Shown: positions 5,948-13,525 of the stretch, in pieces
Layout: every line of letters begins with the position of its first letter
Position numbering within the stretch: position 1 is the stretch's first letter
Assembly: GCA_022573095.1 (NCBI GenBank)
Contig: JACZUR010000009.1
Coordinates: forward strand, 1-19,559
Direction: 5' to 3'
Source of the DNA: Gemmatimonadota bacterium
Lineage (GTDB): Bacteria > Gemmatimonadota > Gemmatimonadetes > Gemmatimonadales > GWC2-71-9
DNA: 19,559 nt
Translations under genes and position numbers: made by a program
Notes under the pieces: model-generated
The model's input: only the letters and a program-made list of their open reading frames with translations
Databases searched by the model: none
What the model was told of the DNA's origin: nothing

Positions 5948-8347
5948 ATGCAGCGGCTTAGACGTATTCTGACTCCACTTTTTGTTCTTCTTGTCACTTC
6001 CACGATCCTTGTTGCCCAGTCACACCAGACTGAGGATGTTGAGCTTCGGGCAAACGGCTTCGGAGCGGTGGTTGCCATCGGCGATGGCCAGGTCATCGTT
6101 GGCGAGCCGAACAATCTCTTCCGTCCAGGAATGGTCTACGTATTCGAAAAAACTTCCTCTGGAGAGTGGGTAGAGTCGCAGGTTCTTGCACCAAGCGAAG
6201 GACGCCTCGGCGACAGATTCGGGAGAAGCATCGTGGTCGACGGTAATTCGATGCTGATCGGATACAATCCACGCGGCGAAGAAAACGCGCCCGGGGTTGT
6301 CAGCTACGAAAGAAACGATTCGGGTCAGTGGATGCAGTGGGGCGGTCTCGCGCCAGCGGACGGCATGCGCACGGACGGTTTCGGATCCTCGTTAGTACTG
6401 GTCGGCCACATGGCCTACATCAGCTCGCCCAATCATGACAGCACCGGTGCAATCTACATATTCCACCGCGCTGACAGCGGTTGGATCGAAGTCGGGAAAC
6501 TCATGGCCGGCGAGGGCAGTATTGGTGATGGATTCGGTTCGTCGTTAGCCATTTCTGGTAGCCATATGTTGGTAGGTGCTCCCCGCAGCAGTGAGGAAAA
6601 GGGAGGCGTCTATCACTTCCATTGGGCGGACAACGAGTGGACCGAACAGGGAATGCTTGTGCGCGGCTCCGCCGAGTCTGACACCCTCTTTGGCACCTCG
6701 GTGGCGATATCAGGTAACCGTGCGTATGTGGGAATGCCGCGACATAACGACCGGACGGGCGCCGTGGCGGTGTTCGAGTACAGCGAAGATGAAAGTGAGT
6801 GGACCGAGGTGAATCCACTGGTACCGTTTGACGGCCAGGGGTCTGTCAGCTTCGGGCGTGCCCTGGCCACGACGGAAGACGGGATATGGGTCGGTACCCC
6901 AGGCACCCGTAGAGTCGCCGGAACCATCCACGCTTTCACAAGTGGCGACGATGGCTGGCGCGGCGTGGAAAAAATCTCTCCGGATGGAGTCCGAAGTTCG
7001 CGGTCCTTTGGCAGCGCGATAGCAATTAGAGGAGACCTGGCAGCGGTAGGCATTTCCCGGGGCGACAACGGCGCGGGCGTTGCACTGGTTTACGAGCGGC
7101 AGGGCGGGGGCAGGGGCGCCGAATGGATTGCATCGAATCTGCTCGAGTCGCCAGTCGAGGGTTTGGAACCGATAACCGGTAACAGGGTCGACTGTAACGA
7201 GGAGGGTGTCGCTGCCGGTTGGAGTTGCCAGGATGTCGATTTGATATCGTTCCTGCCCGTTGCGGATATCGGCGGTGGACGCGGCGCTCGCCTCAATGAT
7301 ATCTGGGGGTGGACCGATCCCGAGTCGGGACGAGAGTATGCCCTGATCGGAAGAAACGACGGAACATCGTTTGTCGATATGACCGACGCTCTCCATCCCC
7401 GTTACCTCGGCGATCTGCCTAAGACGGAAGAATCGCCCTCGAGCGTGTGGCGCGATATCAAGGTGTATCGGAACCACGCATATATCGTCTCCGACGGAGC
7501 CGGTAATCACGGCATGCAGGTTCTCGACCTCACTCAGCTCAGAGACGTCGGAACGGAGCCGGTGACGTTTACTGAAACATTCCACTACGACAACGTGGCC
7601 AGCGCTCACAATATCGTTATCAACGAGGAGACCGGCTTCGCCTACATCGTCGGCGCGAGCAGAGGCGGTGAGACCTGTGGAGGCGGGCTCCATATGATCG
7701 ATCTTAGCGAGCCAAGTGCACCCACTTTTGCCGGATGTTTTTCCGACGGCGTAACCGGCAGGCGCGGTACCGGGTACACTCACGACGCGCAGTGCGTTAC
7801 GTACCACGGACCCGACGAAGATTACCAAGGCAAAGAGATCTGTATCGGTGCAAACGAGACGGCGCTCAGCTTTACCGACGTGACAGACAAGGACAACCCG
7901 ATCGCGATAACCAACGTCAGCTACCCGAACGTCGCCTACGCGCACCAGGGATGGCTTTCGGATGACCAGCGTTATTTCTACTCCAACGACGAGGGCGACG
8001 AGCCACGCGACCTAGTACCCAACACTCGCACGTTAGTGTGGGATGTTGCGGATCTCGACGATCCGATACTGGTCAACGAATACCTCGCAACGACCACCGA
8101 CACCGATCACAATCTCTACGTCCGCGGAGATTACATGTACCAGTCTAATTACGGCGCCGGTCTCCGAATACTCGACATATCGGATCCTGCAAACCCCGTT
8201 GAAGTTGGTTACTTCGACACGGCATCGGATGAAGGCTGCTGTGGAACCTGGAGCAATTATCCATACTTCGAGAGCGGAGTGATCGCGGTGACAGGAGGGA
8301 ACGCTGGAATCTTCTTTGTCAGAAAGAGTGAAGATCTTGTTCCTTAA
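5948..8347 (+). CDS. Secreted choice-of-anchor B family protein with seven FG-GAP-like repeats (799 aa)
   Basis: The signal peptide spans residues 1-23 (RLRR, then a hydrophobic core, cleavage near LVA-QS). Seven FG-type repeats of about 53 residues follow, with F-G cores near residues 38, 91, 145, 196, 248, 302 and 354 (GFGSSLVL, GFGSSLAI, LFGTSVAI and others). That number suits a seven-bladed beta-propeller. From about 405 comes the choice-of-anchor B region: a C416/C427 pair around NEEGVAAGWSC, then VDLISFLPVADIG and NDIWGWTDPESG. LVIVD-like repeats follow, such as HGMQVLDLTQL and GLRILDISDPANP. No sorting tail is visible; it ends SEDLVP. The GAGGTG before ATG supports the start. It is probably an exported or surface protein; the ligand is unknown. 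Confidence 0.92.
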   Translation: MQRLRRILTPLFVLLVTSTILVAQSHQTEDVELRANGFGAVVAIGDGQVIVGEPNNLFRPGMVYVFEKTSSGEWVESQVLAPSEGRLGDRFGRSIVVDGNSMLIGYNPRGEENAPGVVSYERNDSGQWMQWGGLAPADGMRTDGFGSSLVLVGHMAYISSPNHDSTGAIYIFHRADSGWIEVGKLMAGEGSIGDGFGSSLAISGSHMLVGAPRSSEEKGGVYHFHWADNEWTEQGMLVRGSAESDTLFGTSVAISGNRAYVGMPRHNDRTGAVAVFEYSEDESEWTEVNPLVPFDGQGSVSFGRALATTEDGIWVGTPGTRRVAGTIHAFTSGDDGWRGVEKISPDGVRSSRSFGSAIAIRGDLAAVGISRGDNGAGVALVYERQGGGRGAEWIASNLLESPVEGLEPITGNRVDCNEEGVAAGWSCQDVDLISFLPVADIGGGRGARLNDIWGWTDPESGREYALIGRNDGTSFVDMTDALHPRYLGDLPKTEESPSSVWRDIKVYRNHAYIVSDGAGNHGMQVLDLTQLRDVGTEPVTFTETFHYDNVASAHNIVINEETGFAYIVGASRGGETCGGGLHMIDLSEPSAPTFAGCFSDGVTGRRGTGYTHDAQCVTYHGPDEDYQGKEICIGANETALSFTDVTDKDNPIAITNVSYPNVAYAHQGWLSDDQRYFYSNDEGDEPRDLVPNTRTLVWDVADLDDPILVNEYLATTTDTDHNLYVRGDYMYQSNYGAGLRILDISDPANPVEVGYFDTASDEGCCGTWSNYPYFESGVIAVTGGNAGIFFVRKSEDLVP

Positions 8348-8406
8348 GATCGGACGGTAAGCAAGGAGCGGGAAACGAGAAACGGGAATCGGGAATCGTG
8401 TTCACG

Positions 8407-8454
8407 GACCCACTGACCCACTGACCCATTGACCCGCTGACCCGCTGACCCGCT
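8407..8454. repeat. Six tandem copies of GACCCRCT/GACCCATT octamer
   Basis: The 8-bp units run gacccact x2, gacccatt x1, gacccgct x3. They sit in the 126-bp convergent gap between the choice-of-anchor B gene and the secreted-protein gene. Just upstream (8370-8398) is another short degenerate array of GGGAA(A/T)CG units. No terminator hairpin was seen in the gap. Confidence 0.9.
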
Positions 8455-8473
8455 GACCTACACAATCGTAGGT

Positions 8474-9082
8474 TTATTCCGGCGAGGGTGGTGCGTCGAT
8501 CCCGATCGATTCTCTGTGGCTCCACATCACGTGGGCATCACAGGAACCACCGTTGTGTAAGTAAGGCGCGTTGGGTCGGTGTGCTACCTGAGGCAGCCCG
8601 GTCTCCGTTGCGGTCGCGTTGGGAATTTGAAGCAGATGGTATACAGTGATCGAGTCAGGAAGCGATCCATCCGGTTCGATATTTGCCCCGGCCGTGAGTA
8701 CTAAAGCTCTCCGCGGCGCAGTTATGACCCCTCTTTCCACTGCGGCGCAAAGGCGCTCCCTGAATGCCTCGCCCAGTAACCCCTGATCTGCCAGCATCCG
8801 CGTATAGGCGAGAAAATGTTGTAAGGAACGGTGATAACACATCACCGAGAATCGGGCATCGCCCGGAGTATCGCCGATGCACTCAAACAAGCCATTTCCC
8901 GGCCTCACGACAACAAGCGCATCGCCTCTCGGGACCTTCAGCGTGGCGGCATCCCGTTCGCCGAACGGAATCGATCGTAACAGGACATCGAACTGCCTCA
9001 CCTCAGGTCCTTGCGCGACGGCAACAGTCCCAAGCGATACCAGCATCAACGAAACGACAAAGAGCACTACAACACGCCTCAT
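8474..9082 (-). CDS. Secreted protein of unknown function (202 aa)
   Basis: The signal peptide is MRRVVV... with likely cleavage at VAVA-QG (after residue 23). The start at ATG 9082 is supported by GGGAGG 5 nt upstream. The mature part has C68 and C82 (C-x13-C) flanking GDTPGDARFSVM, and later C112 and C181. It ends in a Gly/Cys/His segment, HNGGSCDAHVMWSH. I know no named domain. The cysteine spacing and AHVM ending resemble the protein at 1888-2415, suggesting a shared family. It is transcribed divergently from the BlaI-type regulator, and a dyad lies in the shared gap. It is therefore a candidate regulatory target or signal partner; that link is inference. Confidence 0.85.
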   Translation of the reverse strand: MRRVVVLFVVSLMLVSLGTVAVAQGPEVRQFDVLLRSIPFGERDAATLKVPRGDALVVVRPGNGLFECIGDTPGDARFSVMCYHRSLQHFLAYTRMLADQGLLGEAFRERLCAAVERGVITAPRRALVLTAGANIEPDGSLPDSITVYHLLQIPNATATETGLPQVAHRPNAPYLHNGGSCDAHVMWSHRESIGIDAPPSPE

Positions 9083-9135
9083 CAGAACCTCCCAGAAACC
9101 AATTGAAACAAAGGCAGTTAATATAACGTTAGTAT

Positions 9136-9155
9136 CGTACGATGACTGTCGTACG
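9136..9155. promoter_or_regulatory. Inverted repeat, candidate BlaI operator
   Basis: CGTACGA (9136-9142) and TCGTACG (9149-9155) form a perfect 7-bp dyad with a 6-bp spacer. It lies 51 bp before blaI and 54 bp before the divergent secreted-protein gene. BlaI/MecI repressors bind dyads between regulator and target genes, so this is the natural candidate for autoregulation and for control of the divergent gene. The half-site differs from the classical TACA/TGTA operator. Confidence 0.55.
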
Positions 9156-9205
9156 TCAAGTTGTGTTAGGTTTAATCGATCGTTCGGACCTCAACGGAGA
9201 AACTG

Positions 9206-9595
9206 GTGTCAAAGAAAGTCGAACGCTTACCGACGGCGGCGGAGTTGAAGATTTTGAAAGTCCTCTGGGAGGCTGGCCCGAGCACAGTTCGCGAGATCCA
9301 CGAGATTCACAAGAAAGAAAAGACGGTACGGTATACGACGGTCCTGCGTCTACTCCAGAACATGCACGACAAAAACTTCGTACGACGGGATGACTCGGAG
9401 CGGAGCCACATTTTCTCTGCAAACCTGACCGAGGAGGAGACCCAAACCAAACTGTTGCGCGACCTCGCAGAGCGTGTTTTTAGTGGATCCACCAAGCAAC
9501 TCGTGCTGCGCGCGCTTTCGACGTCACGGGCCTCGAAGGCCGAACTGGCCGAAATCCGAGAACTCCTGGCGGAATCGACCCACGAGAGTGGATGA
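9206..9595 (+). CDS. blaI: BlaI/MecI/CopY-family transcriptional repressor (129 aa)
   Basis: A winged-helix repressor that is inactivated by proteolysis when its partner BlaR1 senses a signal. The DNA-binding domain covers about residues 8-75: LPTAAELKILKVLWEAGP, then STVREIHEI, then the recognition region KTVRYTTVLRLLQNMHDK and wing FVRRDDSERSHIFSA. The C-terminal half (about 80-125) is the helical dimerisation part. The start is GTG 9206, with GGAGA 5 nt upstream. The gene overlaps the following M56 peptidase gene by 8 nt. The family call is secure. The name blaI is by family; no beta-lactamase gene is visible, so the regulon is probably something else. Confidence 0.92.
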   Translation: MSKKVERLPTAAELKILKVLWEAGPSTVREIHEIHKKEKTVRYTTVLRLLQNMHDKNFVRRDDSERSHIFSANLTEEETQTKLLRDLAERVFSGSTKQLVLRALSTSRASKAELAEIRELLAESTHESG

Positions 9596-10784
9596 GTTAG
9601 TCCGGGCGGCACTTCCCGCTCTCAACGCGACCGGCTGGGCACTCGTACATACTCTCTGGGTAGGAGCACTTCTCTGGATTGTTGCTCGCTGTGCGGTTTC
9701 GCTTGTTTCACCGCAAAACCCCACCATTAGGTACTTCATTTGGTATGCAACCTTCGCACTAATACTCATACTCCCCTTCCGAATGGGTTCGTTGTTAATG
9801 CAGGAACATGCGCGCCATCGCGTTTGGGCAGTCGCAACCGCCGACACTGTGTTGGCCCGGATGAGTGCGGAGCTGATGGCGGGATCACCGGAAAACTCAA
9901 ATCCTATCGTAGAAAGCCAGGCAGTTCGCCTGGAGATCGAGAGAATGCACGACCAGATGAACCCGACACCGGTGCGAAGCGACGCCGCTATAACACTCGC
10001 GTTGGCGATGGCATTTCTGGCGATTGCCTGGGGGACACTTACAATCTGGCGGCTGGACCGCTTCATCCGGGGTTGGCTCCGCGTTAGACGCATTTCCGAG
10101 CTTGCACGCGGAGCCCCTCCTGTTTCGTGGACATCGGCGTTGAGGAGAGTCTGCCGGAGGATGGTAATCTCGCGGCCGATTCGTTTAGTGACATCGCATT
10201 ACATCGACTCGCCCTTTGTGTTCGGATGGCGGAAAGCCACCGTCATGATACCGACCGCATTGTGCAAGGACTTCTCGGATTCTGAAGCTGAGGCGATACT
10301 AGCCCATGAAATCGCTCACGTGAAGCAGCGTGACTACGTATTCAATATCTTGCAAGCTGTGGGTGAGGCATTGCTCTTCTTTCACCCCAGCGTGCGGTGG
10401 ATTTCAGCCCGCATCTCCGAGGAACGTGAGTACCGTTCTGACGATATCGCTTCACGTTCGATCGACGGTAATTGGATCAGCTATGGTGCGGCACTTGCAA
10501 AACTCGAAGCTTCGCGTCCGCCGGAGCACGCAATTGCGCTTTCAGCGCGCGGTGGCTGCCTGGTAGCTAGAATTCGCCGACTTCGTGAAGTCAACGCAAA
10601 GAAAGTGCGAGCTCGTTCGGCCTGGACAGTGGCGATACTCTTGATAGTTGTCCAGTTCGCAGTACTGACCGCCGCGACGATTCCTAGTGGAGTGGTTGTC
10701 GACACCGCCGCCAATGCAATCATGAAATACGATTTGCAGACTTTCCCGATTTGCGCCGGAGACGGGTGCGAACCCAGAAACTAA
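9588..10784 (+). CDS. blaR1: BlaR1-family M56 membrane metallopeptidase (about 398 aa), no sensor domain
   Basis: A membrane zinc protease that would cleave the BlaI-type repressor. The frame is open from 9474, but the likely start is GTG 9588 (VDELVRAALPALNATGW), which overlaps the end of blaI and suggests translational coupling. No good Shine-Dalgarno is seen, so the start is moderately certain. TM segments lie near the start (ALVHTLWVGALLWIV), at RYFIWYATFALILILPF, at ITLALAMAFLAIAWG and near the C-terminus (TVAILLIVVQFAVLTAA). The zinc motif HEIAH is at 240-244 and a downstream EREYRSDD carries the expected glutamate. After the last TM only about 37 residues remain, with two cysteines. 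The large penicillin-binding sensor of classical BlaR1 is absent, so the signal is unknown. Confidence 0.88.
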   Translation: MDELVRAALPALNATGWALVHTLWVGALLWIVARCAVSLVSPQNPTIRYFIWYATFALILILPFRMGSLLMQEHARHRVWAVATADTVLARMSAELMAGSPENSNPIVESQAVRLEIERMHDQMNPTPVRSDAAITLALAMAFLAIAWGTLTIWRLDRFIRGWLRVRRISELARGAPPVSWTSALRRVCRRMVISRPIRLVTSHYIDSPFVFGWRKATVMIPTALCKDFSDSEAEAILAHEIAHVKQRDYVFNILQAVGEALLFFHPSVRWISARISEEREYRSDDIASRSIDGNWISYGAALAKLEASRPPEHAIALSARGGCLVARIRRLREVNAKKVRARSAWTVAILLIVVQFAVLTAATIPSGVVVDTAANAIMKYDLQTFPICAGDGCEPRN

Positions 10785-10827
10785 ATCTCGTAAGTCGGAA
10801 GTCGCGCCTACCTCAGACCCAGCGCGG

Positions 10828-10971
10828 TCACAGGAATCCGGTATACGTCCCTGAACCCGCACGGTGGGAAGTGAAGTACAGATAACGGCCGTCCCCCGAT
10901 AGCGTCGGTCCGTATTCATACTCCGAGGAGTTTATGGGTGCGCCAAGATTTCGCGTGGCGCAACCGCAATA
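10828..10971 (-). pseudogene. PD40/TolB-like beta-propeller remnant
   Basis: The minus strand encodes a 47-residue open stretch ending at TGA 10830-10828. It contains RNLGAPINSSEYEYGPTLS, then GDGRYLYFTSHRAG, which closely fits the PD40 repeat consensus (NLG.PIN......PTLS.DGRYLYF.S.R). The frame upstream is closed by TAA (10974-10972). No start codon or further repeats are found, so this is the tail of a lost gene. Confidence 0.65.
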
Positions 10972-11029
10972 TTAACTATAACGAGGACGACGGCCCGCAA
11001 ATGGCTCAGCGTCCGAGACCCAATCCCAT

Positions 11030-11326
11030 TCACAATGCGGACGCTCCTCCATTTTCTAGGAACCGACGTGCGCGCGCGGTCATCACCACTCGTTTACCGG
11101 CTCTTGAAACGAGCGAGCACACGGTTTCAACCAGCATCTCGGTTGGCATCCCGAGCGTGTATGCACTCACGACCTCGATCACGCAGGGAACGACCGGCTC
11201 GAAGACGGTACCGTTCGCATCCGTGAGACGTACATCCACCACCGATCCATCCGTCTCAACCGGACCGACATCGAACAACCCGGCTACGATGAACAGAATA
11301 GTCAGACCGTCATGAGAATACTCCAT
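11030..11326 (-). CDS. Small hypothetical protein (98 aa)
   Basis: The ORF starts at ATG 11326, overlapping the end of the class V enzyme gene by 17 nt, with GAGG about 11 nt upstream. The product starts MEYSHDG and has a short hydrophobic stretch (LTILFIVAGLF, residues 8-18). A soluble part with VSAYTLGMPTEMLVETVCSLVSRAG follows. I recognise no family. Codon use looks like coding DNA and the overlap suggests coupling, but it could also be chance. Moderate to low certainty. Confidence 0.4.
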   Translation of the reverse strand: MEYSHDGLTILFIVAGLFDVGPVETDGSVVDVRLTDANGTVFEPVVPCVIEVVSAYTLGMPTEMLVETVCSLVSRAGKRVVMTARARRFLENGGASAL

Positions 11327-12680
11327 CAAATGTGGGATCCTCTGGGGATCGATTTACGTCTTCGTCGTTGCTCGCGACGCCGACGGAGACGCGTAAGGCG
11401 CCCACGGCCTCCGAGTCCAGGCACGCGGCGAACCTGTCGAGACTGAACTCTCCAGGTGAAAAGGATTCGAGGCACTCGTACGACTGATCTGCGTCGATAT
11501 GCAGGGCTGCCTCCGCGGCGCCCGGATTGCAGAAGCAACCACCGCGCAAAGAGATGTTGATATCTGACGCCCGTTTATCGCCAAGTTTGTACGGGATTAC
11601 ATGCCCTTCCTGGTCTATGAAGTTGAAGGCGACAGCCCCGCCTCGGTCTTTCATGTCTAGGGGACCATAGATGAGAACTTTCGGCGCTCCGTTCTCGTGT
11701 TCGAGGTTCCGCAGGCCATCGAGAAGAATGCGCGTCGACCGCTCGACGTGGTCATGGATCTTCTCGATTCCAATATGATCGAGGAAATCGAGTCCGCGCG
11801 GCACGGCAGAGATAGAAAGAAAATTGGGCGTTCCGTCTTCAAACGCCTCTGCACTGGACTGCATCTGATGCAATCGATTCTGTACGGAGACGTACTCTAC
11901 CGTTCCGCCTGCAAACCAGGGTCTGTTGAGTCGGCTCAGGGCCTCCCTCTGACCGATCAGCGCTCCGACTCCCGTGGGATAGCCGAACATCTTATAGAAT
12001 GAAATACAAACAAATTCTGGCGACGCTTCGTGCAGACTCAGCCGATTAGTTGGGACGAAGGCGGCCGCATCGAGTAGCACCTCGTAGCCCTTATCGTGCG
12101 CTTCATCGATAAGCGAGGTGGGGTGCTGCACGCCCGAGAAATTCGACTGTGCTGGATAAGCAAGCAGATTTCCGGACGATACCTCCACTTCAGGAAGTAT
12201 TTCACCAGGTTCACCCATCGCTCGCAACTCATCAGTCAGCGGCAGGTAATCGATAACGGCACCGCGTGCCCGCGCATATTCACGAATACCGTTAACGGAG
12301 TTGTGGTTGTCAGCTACAAGCGCAAGCCTGGAACCTTTCTCGAATCGGTACGCTTCCCCCACTAGCTTGAGGGCAGCTGATGCATTTGCCGTAAAGCATA
12401 CAGCGTACTTCTCATCATCGGCATCGAAAAACTCGAGCACCCTGCGACGCGCATCCTCGATGATTCTGGTCGAGTGAGCCGAAGCGGAGCCTTCCGAATG
12501 AGGGTTACCGAGCAGAGTAGTCCTAAGAAAGTCCGCGTGCTCGGTTATGAGCGATTCGGGATAGAGCCCGCTGCCAGTGTAGTCGAGGTAAGCGTGACCG
12601 GCTTCGTCGAGTCTCTTGAACTCGCGCGATCTCAGTTCCTCAAACGTACGGGTAGTTTCCCTTGCCAAACCTAGTCCCAC
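11310..12680 (-). CDS. Class V PLP-dependent enzyme resembling the MOCOS (Mo-cofactor sulfurase) N-terminal domain (456 aa)
   Basis: A cysteine-desulfurase-like fold of class V aminotransferases. The N-terminal part has YLDYTGSGLYPESLI (31-45). The PLP-stacking histidine is in DNHNSVNG (H126), the pyridine-N aspartate is in LLDAAAF (D204), and the Schiff-base lysine is in SFYKMFGYPTG (K230). Near the C-terminus RGGCFCNPGAAE (379-390) holds C382 and C384; this loop resembles the catalytic cysteine loop of MOCOS (GCFCNPGAC) and would carry the persulfide. GTG 12680 is the start, supported by GAGGGAG 7 nt upstream. No MOSC domain is attached. It probably mobilises sulfur from cysteine, possibly for Mo-cofactor or other sulfur transfer. 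A selenocysteine-lyase-like activity cannot be excluded from sequence but nothing specific supports it. No Mo enzymes are in the window. Confidence 0.85.
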   Translation of the reverse strand: MGLGLARETTRTFEELRSREFKRLDEAGHAYLDYTGSGLYPESLITEHADFLRTTLLGNPHSEGSASAHSTRIIEDARRRVLEFFDADDEKYAVCFTANASAALKLVGEAYRFEKGSRLALVADNHNSVNGIREYARARGAVIDYLPLTDELRAMGEPGEILPEVEVSSGNLLAYPAQSNFSGVQHPTSLIDEAHDKGYEVLLDAAAFVPTNRLSLHEASPEFVCISFYKMFGYPTGVGALIGQREALSRLNRPWFAGGTVEYVSVQNRLHQMQSSAEAFEDGTPNFLSISAVPRGLDFLDHIGIEKIHDHVERSTRILLDGLRNLEHENGAPKVLIYGPLDMKDRGGAVAFNFIDQEGHVIPYKLGDKRASDINISLRGGCFCNPGAAEAALHIDADQSYECLESFSPGEFSLDRFAACLDSEAVGALRVSVGVASNDEDVNRSPEDPTFDGVFS

Positions 12681-12808
12681 CGCTGTGCTCCCTCTGTAAT
12701 CTCGTTTTCAGTCCTCGGTACCCTTGATACCGCCAGATGGGAACTTAAATCTACCAGCTTTCCTTAGTATGGATACAAGCGCTCATGGAAAGACCACCGT
12801 GTAGCGGT

Positions 12809-12838
12809 TTGACAAGCCGTTCCGCCACGCAGCATATT
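12809..12838 (+). promoter_or_regulatory. Candidate sigma70 promoter for the P460 lipoprotein, overlapping a dyad
   Basis: TTGACA (12809-12814) is a perfect -35 hexamer. It is followed after 18 nt by CATATT (12833-12838, 4 of 6 for TATAAT), about 46 nt before the ATG. The -10 lies inside a perfect inverted repeat, GCAGCA-TATT-TGCTGC (12829-12844), which could be a repressor site. Confidence 0.5.
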
Positions 12839-12883
12839 TGCTGCCCGGCCAATGTGGGCTACCAAAGATCAGGGAGATACACT

Positions 12884-13444
12884 ATGGACTCAACGAGAAT
12901 CAAACCCTTCCTCGCGGTCACTGCGCTGACGCTACTGGGTGCCTGCGCCGGATCCGAAACCGAGGAGGCGCCGGCTGCCAGCGCGGCTGTATCCTCTGCC
13001 GCCCAGCCGGACACGACCGGGGCGGCAATCTGGGCGCACCTGCAGGACGCGAACTACCAGTCGAACTGGGGACTCTGGCCGGGCAAGGGAGAGCTGTATG
13101 CGGGTAACGAGCCGCACGGGACGCTGCTAACCACCTACATCAACGAAATCGCAATGGAGGCGTTGACCTCCGGGGCGACATCGATGCCTCCCGGCGCGAT
13201 CGTGGTCAAGGAGAACTACATGCCGGATAGCACGCTGGCGGCTGTGACCGTAATGTACAAGAGCGCCGGTTATGATGAAGAGCACAACGACTGGTTCTTC
13301 ACTAAGCATCTACCGAGTGGCGAACTGGCCCAGATGCCCAACGGGATGGCGATGGAGGGACGACTGCCCGGTTGCCAGAACTGTCACGGTAACGTAGCGG
13401 CCAACGATTACCTCTTCTCGGGGCAACTCGGGGCCGCTCAGTAA
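12884..13444 (+). CDS. Cytochrome P460-family lipoprotein (186 aa)
   Basis: The start at ATG 12884 is chosen because GGGAG lies 7 nt upstream and a lipoprotein signal follows: KPFLAVTALTLLGAC, lipobox cysteine C21. An upstream in-frame ATG at 12785 would add an unlikely leader. After an Ala-rich linker comes the P460 domain: WGLWPGKGELYAGNEPHGT (62-80), TYINEIA, MPPGAIVVKENYMPD (101-115), VTVMYKSAGYDEEHNDWFF, and the heme-attachment motif C164-QN-CH168. P460 cytochromes oxidise hydroxylamine or nitric oxide-type compounds, or act in detoxification; which applies here is not known. Anchored by lipid, probably facing the periplasm. An MFS gene follows on the same strand 81 bp downstream. Confidence 0.9.
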   Translation: MDSTRIKPFLAVTALTLLGACAGSETEEAPAASAAVSSAAQPDTTGAAIWAHLQDANYQSNWGLWPGKGELYAGNEPHGTLLTTYINEIAMEALTSGATSMPPGAIVVKENYMPDSTLAAVTVMYKSAGYDEEHNDWFFTKHLPSGELAQMPNGMAMEGRLPGCQNCHGNVAANDYLFSGQLGAAQ

Positions 13445-13456
13445 GCGAGATTCAAG

Positions 13457-13488
13457 CCTGGCGGCGCATGTAAAGGGGTGCCGCCAGG
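13457..13488 (+). terminator. Strong hairpin after the P460 gene
   Basis: CCTGGCGGC (13457-13465) and GCCGCCAGG (13480-13488) form a perfect 9-bp stem with a 14-nt loop, 12 nt after the stop codon. No T-run follows, so it is an incomplete intrinsic terminator. It may terminate, attenuate or protect the 3' end before the MFS gene. Confidence 0.55.
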
Positions 13489-13525
13489 AGATTAGATTCG
13501 CGGTCACGTCCTCGCTGAGGGTCCG

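Noticed and set aside
6710..7945. 411-codon open frame on the minus strand
   Set aside because: It is antisense to the choice-of-anchor B gene, whose repeats and motifs are clear; the antisense product has no recognisable domain.
8407..8454. CRISPR array
   Set aside because: Units are 8 bp and directly adjacent with no spacers; no cas genes are present.
9474..9587. Longer N-terminus of the BlaR1-like protein
   Set aside because: It would overlap blaI by over 120 nt and translates to Arg/Pro-rich text without family resemblance; GTG 9588 fits the family start.
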